Program-made: the position numbers and the translations under genes
The notes under the pieces: generated by a model
Told to the model about the DNA's origin: nothing
Databases searched by the model: none
The model's input: only the letters and a program-made list of their open reading frames with translations
Origin: Pisolithus tinctorius
Lineage: Eukaryota; Basidiomycota; Agaricomycetes; Boletales; Pisolithaceae
Length of the DNA stretch: 64,000 bases
Assembly: GCA_024663395.1 (NCBI GenBank)
Contig: JANFAH010000040.1
Span: forward strand, 496,001 to 560,000
Direction of reading: 5' to 3'
Shown: piece by piece, positions 45,372-56,273 of the stretch
Numbering within the stretch: position 1 is the first letter of the stretch
Layout: each line of letters starts with the position of its first letter

Positions 45372-48300
45372 GACAGGTCGCAGTAGCACGCACCAACCCA
45401 CGAACATCACCGTCAGCAACACCATCCACCATGCGATTCATCCTTCAGCAAACACCCGTGACGCACCGTGCCGTACACCTCACCCACAGAAGAGCTGAAG
45501 GAGACGGTGCGGAGAGGACTACAGCAGTACCCGCAGCAACAGAGCGACGAAGAGGGACAGAAAATGTATGTCGCACAACTCGCAGCGTGGATGGCGAAGC
45601 ACGGAGAAACGTCACGAATCACCGAGCACACCCCATACCCACTCAAACCGGGAACAGCAATGGTATGCTCAGGGGAGTGCTTCAGATGCAGGTACCCACG
45701 GACACGGAAGCAGGGACTGCCCAGCCTCGGAAGGGGACTCGTCCAGACTAAGTCGTCACGAAACAGCGTGGAGGGCACTGTGCAATAGGACTCTCGGGCC
45801 ATTCAATAAAAATGTCGCACATACCATCAGACTCGTAGCGCTAGAGGAGCAGGAAAACGACGACGGGTTGCTGTGAAGGACAGCACAACAACCCGGACGT
45901 CAAATGTATCTACATTGGCTCGCCCCGGCTCGCATGTACCAACCGTCGTAACACATGCTATTGACCTTTACTCCGCGACATGCAGCAACCAAAGCCAGCA
46001 GACAGACACAGCAGACAAACCTGTCCCATTCACACACGTAATAACCATTAAAAATCCAGACGGCACCGACCCAGTCCAAATCCAGGCCTTGTTCGACGAT
46101 GGCGCCATGACGGGTGCCATGTGCTCGTCAGTATTCAGCAAAGTCAGGCACAGCCTACAAGGGTGGCGACCCTCCACGCAAACACTACAGTATGGCGAAC
46201 GGAACAGTTGTCCCGTCGGAAGCAACGTGGTCAGGAACGATACGGGTGAACGGAGTAGAAGCCGAAGGAACATTCGAAGTCTTCAATAGTGGAGGAGGGT
46301 GGTCTTTCCTGTTTGGAAAACCACTACTACGAGCGTTCAAGGCTAAACACGACTACACTACAGATGAAGTCACGATTACGGACGACACAACCACCAGTGA
46401 CACTACAGAACCAGTTCATCAGAAACCCAGGATCGTGCAAAACGAACAAAGAACGAAAAATACGGGTCAACGTCACTGAGCACAGCGGGCGAACCAGAAA
46501 GCATCGAAGAAATACAACCAATGGACACAGGAAAAATATTCACGAGGCTAACGGATCCGTTTGCACCGCCAAGGATCAAGTATATCCTGCAAAACATCAA
46601 GATCGGCAGCGATCTGTCAGAAGAAGAAAAACGAAAGGTAACAGAGCTAATCACGGAATTCGCAGATATATTTGCATGCTCCCTCGGTGAGGTACTACCA
46701 ATACCAGGAGCGCAGATCGACCTAAACATACGAGACGACACAACTTTTCGAACAACGGTAAATCAACGGCCAATGAACCCACCGCAACGTCAGTTCATGC
46801 ACAGATGGGTAGATCAAATGCTAGAGGCCGACCTCATCGAACAAGCCAATATCCTGCAGGATCAAACACGTCGCACCAACGGTACTAGCGCAAAAAACAC
46901 ACGACGTTAACGGAGGAATGACGCTGAGTGACCTCCAACGAGAACTAAACAGACAATGCGCTGACGCAAACCTAGCACAACCTGTTCGCAGTAACAACAA
47001 ACGAACAGGAATGGCAGCCCGACACTGACAACAAAACCATCAAGCGAGGCACTGAAATGGCGCGTAACACAAAACTTCTCAGATCTGAATAAGGTCACCC
47101 AAATACCACCAGCTGTTTCAAGGCGATATCAGAGCAAAACAACAACGTCTAAGCGGACACAAGTATGTCTCAGTGTTCGACTTTGCAGTGGGCTTCTATG
47201 CAATACAGATCCCGGAGAAATGGCGACCGTACTTTACGTTCTTCGTTGACGGGAAAGGGTACTTCTGGTACAAAAGAATGGCGATGGGATGGACAGGCGC
47301 ACCAACGATGTTTTCAGCAACGGCGACCAACTGCCTGCACTGACATATTATCGGACAATACAATGGAATTGTTCGTAGACGATGGCGGCTGCTGCAGGAC
47401 AACACCTTCGACGGCATGCTAACAAAACTACAAAGGATCTTCCAGCGATGCAGAATATGCAAACTATCGCTGTCACCAACCAAATGCCGCTTGTATATGA
47501 CAGAAACTGACGTTCGCCGGAGCAACAATCGGACCACACGGAGTACAACCAGACCTAGCAAAATTGTCAGCAATCGTCAAATGGAAACAACCTGGACGAC
47601 GCACTCAAGCTCACGTCATTCCTCGGACTAGCAGGTCACTTCCGAGACCTCATTAGAGGGTACGCCAAAATCGAAGGACCGCTTCGGGATTTAATAAAAC
47701 AAGTCCGACATACCTAAGCCCATATCTAAACCCACGTACCGAAAAGCGTTAACTAACTACAAGCTCACAGATAAATGGGAGCCCAAGCACACAGCAGCGT
47801 TCCTGGACCTCAAAGTAGCACTAACAAGCCAACCAACATTGCACTGCACCACGCTACGATGGGACACCAGTTCGTAGTAACTACGGATGGATGCCAAGAA
47901 GGCTTTCGGAGCCGTACTAACACAGCAGTAGCAAGATACAGACACCAACGGGCAAGACCATCGAAAAAACGGTACCAATAGCGTTCGCATCGAAACGAAC
48001 GTCGTCGACCGAGAGGAACTACAAGCCGTTCCTATTAGAGTTCAGCAGCGCTAAAGTTCGGCCTGGACCGTTTCACGGATATAGTGTGGGGCTTCCCGGT
48101 GGAGATCGAGACAGACTGTCAAGCCCTCAAGGACGTCCTATCAAACGACAATATATCCTGCGGCACACGCACTGATGGCGAGATGGGATACTAGCGCACA
48201 ACATTATAGCGGTGCGACACTGTACCAGGACGACTCAACATAGTCGCGGACGGGCTAAGCCGGCAATGGGACAATATGGAACGCGACAGTGAAGAGGACG

Positions 48301-49840
48301 GGAGTAGCTGGTCGGTCAGCCCAGACCCCGAAACAACACTAGGACTCGTTAACGACATATTCACCATCGACAAACTATCCCAGAGCGACCAAGAGTTACG
48401 ACAACGTTTCAACAGCGAACCGCTGTTCCATGAGGTCGTGGACGCCATACTCAACACCGACACAAACACGCCCATTCGCGACCGTAGCAAGGCAAGACAT
48501 CGGGCAAAACAGTACGTAATACAGGAGGGTAAGTTATGGAGATTATACGGCGGCACCAGTATCAGGCCACGACACAAGGTGGAGTGCATCTCACAGGAAG
48601 AGGCCGAAGAAAAAGCACGACAAGCGCACGAAACCGGAGGACACTGGGGCCGGGATGCGCTAAAAATCGCCCTAACAGATCGCTACTATGCACCGAAGAT
48701 GGATCTCGCAGTAATGAAAGCCATACACGACTGCGCAAAATGCAAAAACTTCGGCACACCCAAACTAAATTCGTTATTAGAGCCCATAACAAGAAGACAC
48801 CCGTTCGAATTACTAGTCGGAGACTACCTAGCAATGCCAATGGGCAAGGGCAGGGTATCACACGCTAGGCCTTTTCTTAGACACGTTTTCACAGCACCTG
48901 TGGGTTACTAAGTTCAAAACAGCAGGTACAGCTAAAATGACAGTCGACAGCCTGGCAAACATCTTCAACAGTTTCACCGCCGCGGAAACGTTCATGACGG
49001 ATGGAGGCCTGCCACTTCAACAACGGGTTGGTCAAAGAATATTGCACTAAGTGGTCATGCACGCATCACTGTAGTAGCCGCATACTCACCATGGATCAAC
49101 GGACTAGTCGAAGGAACCAACAAGCTACTATTACACATCCTCAAACGCCTGTGCATGCCGAACGTGGGAGAAGATGGTGCAGAGAATGACGATTGGGAAA
49201 AACTGCCGAGAACGTGGCCAGACCACCTGGACGACGCAGTCCGGGCCATGAACAATCGCCTCCTTCCAGTCCCTCAAGTTCACACCAAAAGAACTACTCC
49301 TAGGTTTAGTCGTCGACACAAAGCGCACAGAGCTAACGTCTAGTACCACAGAACCGTCCGCACTCGACGCAACAATACATATGGCATATGCCACACAGCA
49401 ATGCCTAGACGGTTACGACGAAGCAGTGAGACACGCTGATCAAACGAAAAACAGCATTCGATCGTCGCGTGCTGAAACGGCAGCCAGCAGAAGTTGTATT
49501 CAACATAGGAGACCTCGTACAAATATACCGGAACGACTTGGACTATACCTTCAAGACAGAGCGAAAACTGTTACCTAAGTGGTCCACTCCCCACAGAGTT
49601 GCTACGCGTCTGAGAAACTCCTACAGGCTAGAAACACTAGCGGGTACACCACTCGAGGGTGAATTCAGTGCACGACGCCTATGCACATTCGAACCGAGAG
49701 AGGGCACACGCCTGCACAATAACCAACAACGCTATGTACAACAACTACAGCAGAACGAGAGTGGAGGTGAAAACAGTATGAATGCGAAAAGCGGGAGAGA
49801 AGGAACCGCGGAAGAGGAAGGGAGCAATGAAGACGACTGA
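45372..49840 (+). pseudogene. Gag C-part and Pol of element 2, many frameshifts
   Basis: Fragments in all three frames follow Ty3/Gypsy order. Protease: ALFDDGAMTGAMCSSVF (about 46,100). Reverse transcriptase start: KVTELITEFADIFACSLGEV (46,640); core GKGYFWYKRMAMGWTGAPTM (47,250) and the active site LFVDDGG (47,370). Integrase zinc site HETGGHWGRDALKIALTDRY and CAKC (48,630-48,740), first core residue VGDYLAMP (48,820), later TAVVAAYSPWINGLVEGTNK-like E block (49,075-49,120). C-part WSTPHRVATRLRNSYRLETL (49,580). No chromodomain found. The breaks are mostly single-base indels, so the copy cannot make Pol as read. Confidence 0.85.
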
Positions 49841-49994
49841 GCAGGATGGTGTAGGCGAGGATGGCAAGGATCCCCCGGAGGAAGGGAGCGCTTTGGCGGA
49901 GAGGGTATAGACGAGACAACCAGGAAGGAGGGTGAGCAGATGTAGCGGCGCATGCGGACGACGAGGACGTCGTCATTTTTTTGAAGGGGGCACA

Positions 49995-50152
49995 TGGAGT
50001 GGGGAGGCCCGGGGACAGGAGGCAAGGACACAGCCACAGCGCGCTTAGTCAGACGGACACACTTAGACACAGAGGCACACATGTACGGACTACGACAGAA
50101 CAACCACGAGCTCAGCCTAGTTCATCAGACCGAAGTCCAGTACACTGCTCCA
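49995..50152 (+). repeat. 3' LTR of Ty3/Gypsy element 2
   Basis: 158 bp, one-base indel from the 5' copy. Preceded by the polypurine tract GAAGGGGGCACA (about 49,983-49,994). Followed by ACGG and the resumed LTR of element 1. Confidence 0.9.
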
Positions 50153-50156
50153 ACGG

Positions 50157-50291
50157 TTTATATACGTTCAGAGTGCGGCGGGAGACAAACGAGTAACTAA
50201 AAAAGGGAGATATAAAGAAAGAGAAAGAAAAGGAAATAAAACATTATTATTCCGAGGCGTTAACGGTCGTGTAAGATCGTGAATCGTTACA
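50157..50291 (-). repeat. 5' LTR of element 1, second part
   Basis: 135 bp matching 35885-36019 with two differences, both CpG transitions (TATACG/TATATG and GATCG/GATTG). Ends ATCGTTACA; GTATT (50292-50296) is the target duplication of element 1. Confidence 0.9.
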
Positions 50292-51308
50292 GTATTACTG
50301 TGCTATTAGCTCGCGGGTAAGTATAGGTCGATCAGTGGAAATGGGAGATTGTCGCTCCAATTGTTCACCCTGGCCAAGCAAGTTGCAGTAGACTATACCC
50401 TTCATACGCTTCAAGTTCTAATGTAAGTACAACAATACGAATGAACTCTACCGTTTGTTTATACTCATAGTTTGTCCAACTACCAAATTCACCTGCAAAG
50501 ACCAAATATAATATCAGACGTACCTTCAGCAAGCTTGACGTAGGCATTTGCTGGGGTTCCGAGAGCCGGACGGTTTTATCTCGTGGAAGAGCCTCCCTGC
50601 CGTCGAAGTCTGGTAAGTGCATGTCTCCAACTGCACAGACAACCCTAACTTTGGCTATGAAATTAGACGCAGCGACTCCAAGGAACGCGGAACTTCTTTC
50701 CCAATTTTATGAGTCAACGAAGATGCAATGACACTCACGACCGAAAGAGTGGAAGATTGATCAACATGGAAAGGCTTTGGGACAATTGCTCAAGTGTTCC
50801 AGGTTTACTGGATATGACTATCGGTTATGGGCGAGGGTTACCAGCTTCGTTTACCTGCGGTATAAAAGTTCGAACTGCAAATGAGAGGCAGACTAGTAGG
50901 GCGTACGCACCTCCGACTCAGGTGCACTCCCCTTAGACTTCCTCCTATCCCCAAATGCATGGCCTGGACCTCGACATACGAAGTTACTGCTGGAATGACG
51001 CATACGGCACATCCTCCGATCGAAAATGCGTCATACTCCGATCAGGCTGTGGATGGGGATTGGCGGCCGTAACATGGTAAGCCAATCAGAAGTTCGCCTT
51101 TATGCGTCCAGTACGTCTTGCGCTCTACGTCCTTACCATGGAATGATGTCATATAAGGACGAGTTCGTATATCCCTCGATCAAGCTACGGGAGCTTTTTG
51201 CGAGCATTTAAAGGAAGGCAGCTTGTTGTCGTGGATCGTGCTTAGTCGTTCCCACCTACCACCTCACCTGAAACCACAGTTCAACGACTGCGTTCCGCGC
51301 TGAAGACA
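50292..51308. other. Gene-free stretch right of the retroelements, one weak ORF
   Basis: Host DNA that was next to 35742 before insertion. The minus-strand frame 50622-50365 (85 codons from ATG, HLPDFDGREALPRDKTVRLS) is open but no family is recognised and no upstream exons could be placed. Nothing else supported. Confidence 0.3.
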
Positions 51309-52065
51309 ATGGCCACCCGAACACTGAAGGAGACTGTCATGCATGACCATCGCGAAGTTGTCACCCGTCCTCTTTTCGTCGCCGCTGTCTAACCTACGGT
51401 ACACAGATAAAGTTGTTCTATGATCAGTACAAGAACGCTGCGGACGCGGAGAGCAAGGAAAAGTGGTCCAACCAATATACCTGGGTGGTGACCAGGCATT
51501 CCGTCAGCGAAGAGATAGTCGTCTATCCACTCTTCGAAAAGAAGCTCGGGGAGGAAGGTAAGAAAATGGCGGATAAGGACCGCACCGAGCATAGGGTAAT
51601 GGCCACTAACCCACCCTATTGCGAAAAATATCTACTGACCGTAGGCCTTTAGGAAGTCAAAGTCTTGTTAGCCCGCGTTGGAAATCTCTCTGTTGGTACA
51701 CCCGAACACGAAAACGTCCTGAGCAAGGTGAACGACTGTCCTTGCCGAGCACATGAAAGGCGAAGAGGAACACGACCTCCCTCTGTTGGAGTCCTAAGTT
51801 GCAGACGGAGGAGTCTTACAATGCCGAACGTGAATTTCAGAGGACCAAGGCTCTTGCACCCACGAGGTTGGTTTTCACATCTCCTCATACGCAATGTCTG
51901 ACTGAGCGCTGTGACATAGGACCCCATCCCTCGGCACCAGACAAGCCACCGTACGAAATATTGGCTGGGTTCCTTGCTCTCCCCATGGACAAGATCAAAG
52001 ACCTGTTTTCGAAATTCCCGACAGAGGAAGAGATCAAGGCAGCTAAGGGGAAGGCTGGCATTTAG
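51309..52065 (+). pseudogene. Hemerythrin/HHE-domain protein with two frameshifts
   Basis: Exons 51309-51356, 51407-51595 and 51653-52065. HHE features: VMHDHRE (residues 10-16), ARHSV-type TRHSVSEEIVVYPLFEKK, MADKDRTEHREVKVLL and a last block AEHMKGEEEHDLPLL, supplying the His/Glu ligands of a di-iron site. Two single-base insertions (near 51738-51746 and 51792-51794) put this last block in another frame; with both removed the length would be about 215 residues, normal for the family. The final part (QTEESYNAEREFQRTKALAP to KGKAGI) is open. Either a young pseudogene or sequencing indels. Role in family: oxygen or iron binding, not shown here. Confidence 0.75.
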
Positions 52066-52728
52066 GCGACGTCTGGCCTTTCCTCACTGGTGTGATACGG
52101 TTAGTAGAGCTGACAATGCGGCGGACATGGCTTATCGGGTAGTAAACGCACCCACAATGTATGATATATTTTCGAAGTGTTGTAGTTGTCTAGTATCATG
52201 CTGAAGTCAAGCTCGAATTCGAAGCAATTGAAGGTCTAAGTGAAATCATGGTCACCGTTGGCAGTACAGGAGTATCCTGTCCCCTATCAGTTGCCATCTG
52301 AGGAGATCAAATCCTCCAAAAAGTGACGCTTTAAGACGCTTTAAGCATCATAAAGTCGTTGGTAATAGTACTGGCAAGCGGAGCAGGTAATATCCCATAC
52401 AAGTCCGGCGCTTCCCTCAAGACACGCTTCCCGACAGCTAGAAGTTCGATCCGTAATGACTGTCGACGGATAACTTTATAAGCACACTAGTCTACCATGC
52501 TTTTCTTTTCTGTGGTCACGATTGTCGTAGTGTCGTAAACTCATCATTCGACGTGGTTCAGGGGTCCCCGTAAGGAGGAGCGTGGCCTGTGTTCGCCTAG
52601 CCAGACCATTTAAAGCGCTCGTTCACACAGCTCTGTTCTTCAGAAATCTTCATGTTTCATTCTGCAAGATCATACAGGGGGCAACGTATATGTAGGTGAG
52701 TGGCGTATTGGACCGTAAACATAGAAAG
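52066..52728. other. Intergenic, no feature
   Basis: No recognised gene. Short frames only; presumably 3' regions of the genes on both sides. A repeated AGACGCTTTAAG at 52331-52350 is the only oddity. Confidence 0.4.
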
Positions 52729-53240
52729 CTAGTCCAGCTTCTCGACGGAAAAGTAGCAAGAATGGTCCTCATTCTCCTTAACAGCGAGCGAACCATGGTA
52801 GGCTTCGTGTCCAGGAACACTCGACAAAAATTTGCACCTCGAGCCCATACCCTGATATCCGGAGATAGTCAACTTGATCCAGTTGCCTCCCGATTGTATC
52901 ACTCCAAATTCAACGCCTCCGTGGGGCCCCGCACACTTGACATCACTGACATAATACATATTCACGATCTTTCCATTGGGACCTGAAGCACAGTATTATG
53001 TGTGAGAGCTAGGAAATTCCCAGTAACAAACTACGTACCTTTCAAACTTATGTTGCCATTCTTTAGTTTTGTCACGGTGAATTTTGCATCATCATCTAGC
53101 GTGTCATCATGGAATCGAAGACCATCTTCGTTAAAGACCTTCATGTATCTTCCATCCTGCGATTTGAGTGCGATAGTGCCTGAAACATTCCACTCGTTCC
53201 TGCACACGAAAGGTCGATTAGCATCTCTATAGCATTCCAA
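52729..53240 (-). CDS. Small beta-trefoil/fascin-like protein, start unresolved
   Basis: Two exons in phase: about 53240-53039 and 52982-52729, giving about 150 residues. The first carries SGTIALKSQDGRYMKVFNED, the second GPNGKIVNMYYVSDVKCAGP and GGNWIKLTISGYQ. The pattern of IALKS..DGRYMKV repeats and FTVTKL strands suggests a beta-trefoil fold of the fascin or lectin sort, but family is uncertain. The frame has no ATG at its upstream edge (53240 is TTG), so a first exon lies further upstream, perhaps starting at the ATG near 53,255-53,268. A decayed copy lies at 54430-54910 on the same strand. Confidence 0.5.
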
Positions 53241-54429
53241 TAGGCTACGCTACTTTAGTTGTCATTGTCTGAGGGAAGTCCAAACAAGATGTCAACCAAA
53301 GGGTTTGACTTTGGCGGTGGACACGTACATCAGATCCTGGGGTGTAAGTGCGCGACTTGCTGACTTGTGGTATGAAGAGCAGGCAGATGACCTGTTAGAC
53401 AGCCACCCTTCGACTCACCATTTATACGTTCCCGCAATAGCCAGATCAAGAAATATGACAAGGACCTGTTGGTCGCGTCCCTAGAATTCAGGGATCTGAC
53501 AAGAGACATCTGATGAGAAGCCCAGCAGTGCTCCACGACAACCCCGAATGCCGGGCAGGCAGCAAGAATGTTGGGAGATTAGAAGGATGTGTTCCATTCA
53601 ACCGGGATGAGTTGCATCCGACAGCCGAACCTAGTGGGGGAATGCCGAGGTTTGCGAAAACCTGATACTCGTGACAATCGTGGGTTATTTAAAATAGGGT
53701 TGTTAAAATAACTCATCATAAGGAGCAAAATTGCCCGGGTCGCTGTGGGTGATGTTCCGATACTTGACCAGGTCCTACGACCCTGGACCAGCAAGACATA
53801 TGCCTTGTAACCTACCAGCTATGCAGGGACATAAGAATATTCCACCTGAACGGCTTTGACTTCGGCTACCCCACAAATTCAGTATGAATTGTGAACAGGC
53901 GCCCAGTGATCTGATGGCCAGGAAATATCGGGAACTTCCATATCTATGCGATCGCGGAGCGCTCTTTGACCAAAATTATCATGTCCCTTGGACTTCCATG
54001 GACCGCATGTGTGATGAACCAAGCTTCCAGAAAGCACCAGAATCGTCTGCCGACCGCATCCCCTGTCGTTTTCCCTCGGCAGTTACGATGAACCAGTGCC
54101 GCCTCAACTTGAGTCCAAACCATTGAAAGGAAACTTCTGGAGACTTTGAAACGCTCAAGAAGATCACGTTACGGATCCCCTAGATATCTCCAAGTCAGTG
54201 CATTCGTTTAAGGAAACACTGTCATTCTTGTGGGAGCCCCATCAGCCATGTGAACTTGCTTCGTTTTGATATCAGTGCACGGGCACTTCTACACGATTTA
54301 CTCTGCAAGACTTCTGCGCCCCCAGAATTCTCTGGAAGGAAACGTTTAAGAACGCACCAATGTTATATGTAGATAACAAGAGGGATCGTCCTTCTCTGAC
54401 ACAAAGCGAACCCCTGTAAGAGCCTCCGA
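53241..54429. other. No recognised gene
   Basis: About 1.2 kb between the trefoil-like gene and its decayed copy. Short ORFs on both strands (53884-54126 plus; 54167-53979 minus) overlap without motifs. It probably contains the upstream exon or promoter of the gene to its left. Confidence 0.4.
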
Positions 54430-54910
54430 CATCGTTCGATAAGGCTTTTACATAAACACCCCCCCCCGGGACCCGGATATTGTCAAGTGAATCCAGCTTC
54501 CACCTGAGTGGACGATTCCAAATTAGACACCACCAGTGCAGTAGACATAGCTAGTTTGATACACATTCACCGTTGGGACCTGCAGAAAGTTACCACACGA
54601 CACCTGTATGAGACGTGAGGGTGCCAATAGAATTCCCTACATTTTCGAGCATATCCCGCCATACGAACTGCCTGTATAGTGGATTTAGCATTATCATCAA
54701 GGAGCCCTGCGGGACATCGGAAGTCCAGAGACCGCCTTCGTCGATAAAGACTCGACCTTCATATACGTTCATGTGGATCCGAATCGCAAAGGTCTGGCTT
54801 CCATCGGCCACGAACCGAGACTTGGGAGCATAAAATGACTTCGTTGACGACAGCAAGGAACTGATAGTAAACAGCAGAAATGTCAGTGTCCCCTTCAACT
54901 TTTCACGCAA
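54430..54910 (-). pseudogene. Decayed tandem copy of the beta-trefoil-like gene
   Basis: The exon 54833-54590 region reads SRFVADGSQTFAIRIHMNVY and EGRVFIDEGGLWTS, which aligns with the first exon of the gene at 52729-53240. The next exon region (about 54,575-54,470, after GTCCCAACGG) aligns with its second exon at the DNA level but contains an in-frame TAA (TGGTGTCTAATTTGGAATC region) and runs into a C9 tract. Not functional as read. Confidence 0.55.
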
Positions 54911-55025
54911 TCACATTGATACCAAATTAGTCCGACGAGTCCTCCCTTTGCCAGCGATCGACGAACACAGACAAGGTTTTCAAAGCCCAAGTTTGTGTGA
55001 TTTATTTCAAAGACGCTTCCAGAGG

Positions 55026-55795
55026 ATGTCCCAAGAATCTGTCGTATTGGAGACGAGCTTGGGCGATGTTCAACTGGAGTTGTACTGGGACCATGCGCCC
55101 CGTGTATGTCAAACTTTCACGAACACTCATACGCAGGCAGCTTATTCGTGGCTCTACCAACCATCAGACATGTAAAAATTTTGCAGAACTCGTGAAACGG
55201 GGATATTATAATGGCGTCACATTCCATCGCATTGTCGCGGTGAGCGCCCAGTATTTATCCATGTTTTTGCGTCTCACGAGTACATCTAGGACTTCATGAT
55301 CCAAGGGGGCGACCCAACAGGTACAGGAAGGGGAGGAACGAGTATATACGGTCAAAGATTGTGCGTTCTCCCGCTCTCTTGGCCCCTACCACTGCTTATG
55401 CTGCTCGTGTTACCAGCGAGGACGAGATTCACCCTGAGCTGCGCTTCACAGGCGCAGGTATCCTTGCCATGGCTAACTCGGGTCCAAACACAAACGGTAC
55501 GCCTTCGTCATCTTTCTGCTCCCCTTTTCTGCCCAGTAGAGTACTAAACTTTGTCAGGCTCACAATTCTTCATCACACTCGCTCCAACGCCATATCTCGA
55601 CAACAAACACACTATATTCGGCCGTGTGAGTTCAGGTATGAGAGTTGTGCAGCGTTTGGGTGCGGTCGCAGTTGATGCACAAGATCGGTGTGTAGCTTTC
55701 GATTATTCATGAAACGATCCCGATGGACTGACCGCGAACCTCACGGAAGGCCGAGAGAAGATGTGAAGATACATCGCGCTCGTGCGATAGCGTAA
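55026..55795 (+). CDS. Cyclophilin-type peptidyl-prolyl isomerase, PPIL1-like
   Basis: Six exons: 55026-55103, 55168-55239, 55290-55360, 55417-55496, 55558-55687, 55750-55795; 158 residues, all phases agree. Motifs: [99 protein letters not shown] and [11 protein letters not shown]. Catalytic Arg (FHR), Phe and the QFFIT loop are present. The short form with the C-terminal DVKIHRA matches PPIL1, which in other eukaryotes belongs to the spliceosome and isomerises prolyl bonds. No signal peptide, so nuclear/cytosolic. Confidence 0.9.
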
Positions 55796-56273
55796 CAAGG
55801 GTCATTACCCTACCCACGGTGTTGTGGCAAGGCTTTCCTGGTTAGCAATACCGGATAAGACAACCAAGGCAAATGTTCTCATCCTAAACAAATTCAGGCC
55901 AGTTGGCATTGCCATCACGATTGTCTACCGTAGTAACGCTACACCACTCCACCACGACTATGCGCTTCGTAAGCTACATCCGGTATCAGGTTAGCAGCCA
56001 GAAATAATGACCCTTGTATGTATGTAGTATTGTTGAGGTATTGTCTGACCTCGCTGCTACAGCGATATAAGAGCTTGGTGACAAATTTATGTGCTGTCCT
56101 TGTCATAAGTATGTACATCTGGGCAACGGACTAGTAAATTACGGTAACATGAAAATCGTCTATCAGTATGGAAAAGTATCACAATAAGCATAGTATGTAC
56201 TCGGTAGTGAGCATCCTGTAGAGAACGGCGGCCGCTTATCGTCGAATTACACTGGACGCATAACAGGGGACTG
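55796..56273. other. Intergenic, no feature
   Basis: About 480 bp between the stops of two converging genes. No ORF, repeat or RNA gene supported. Confidence 0.45.
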
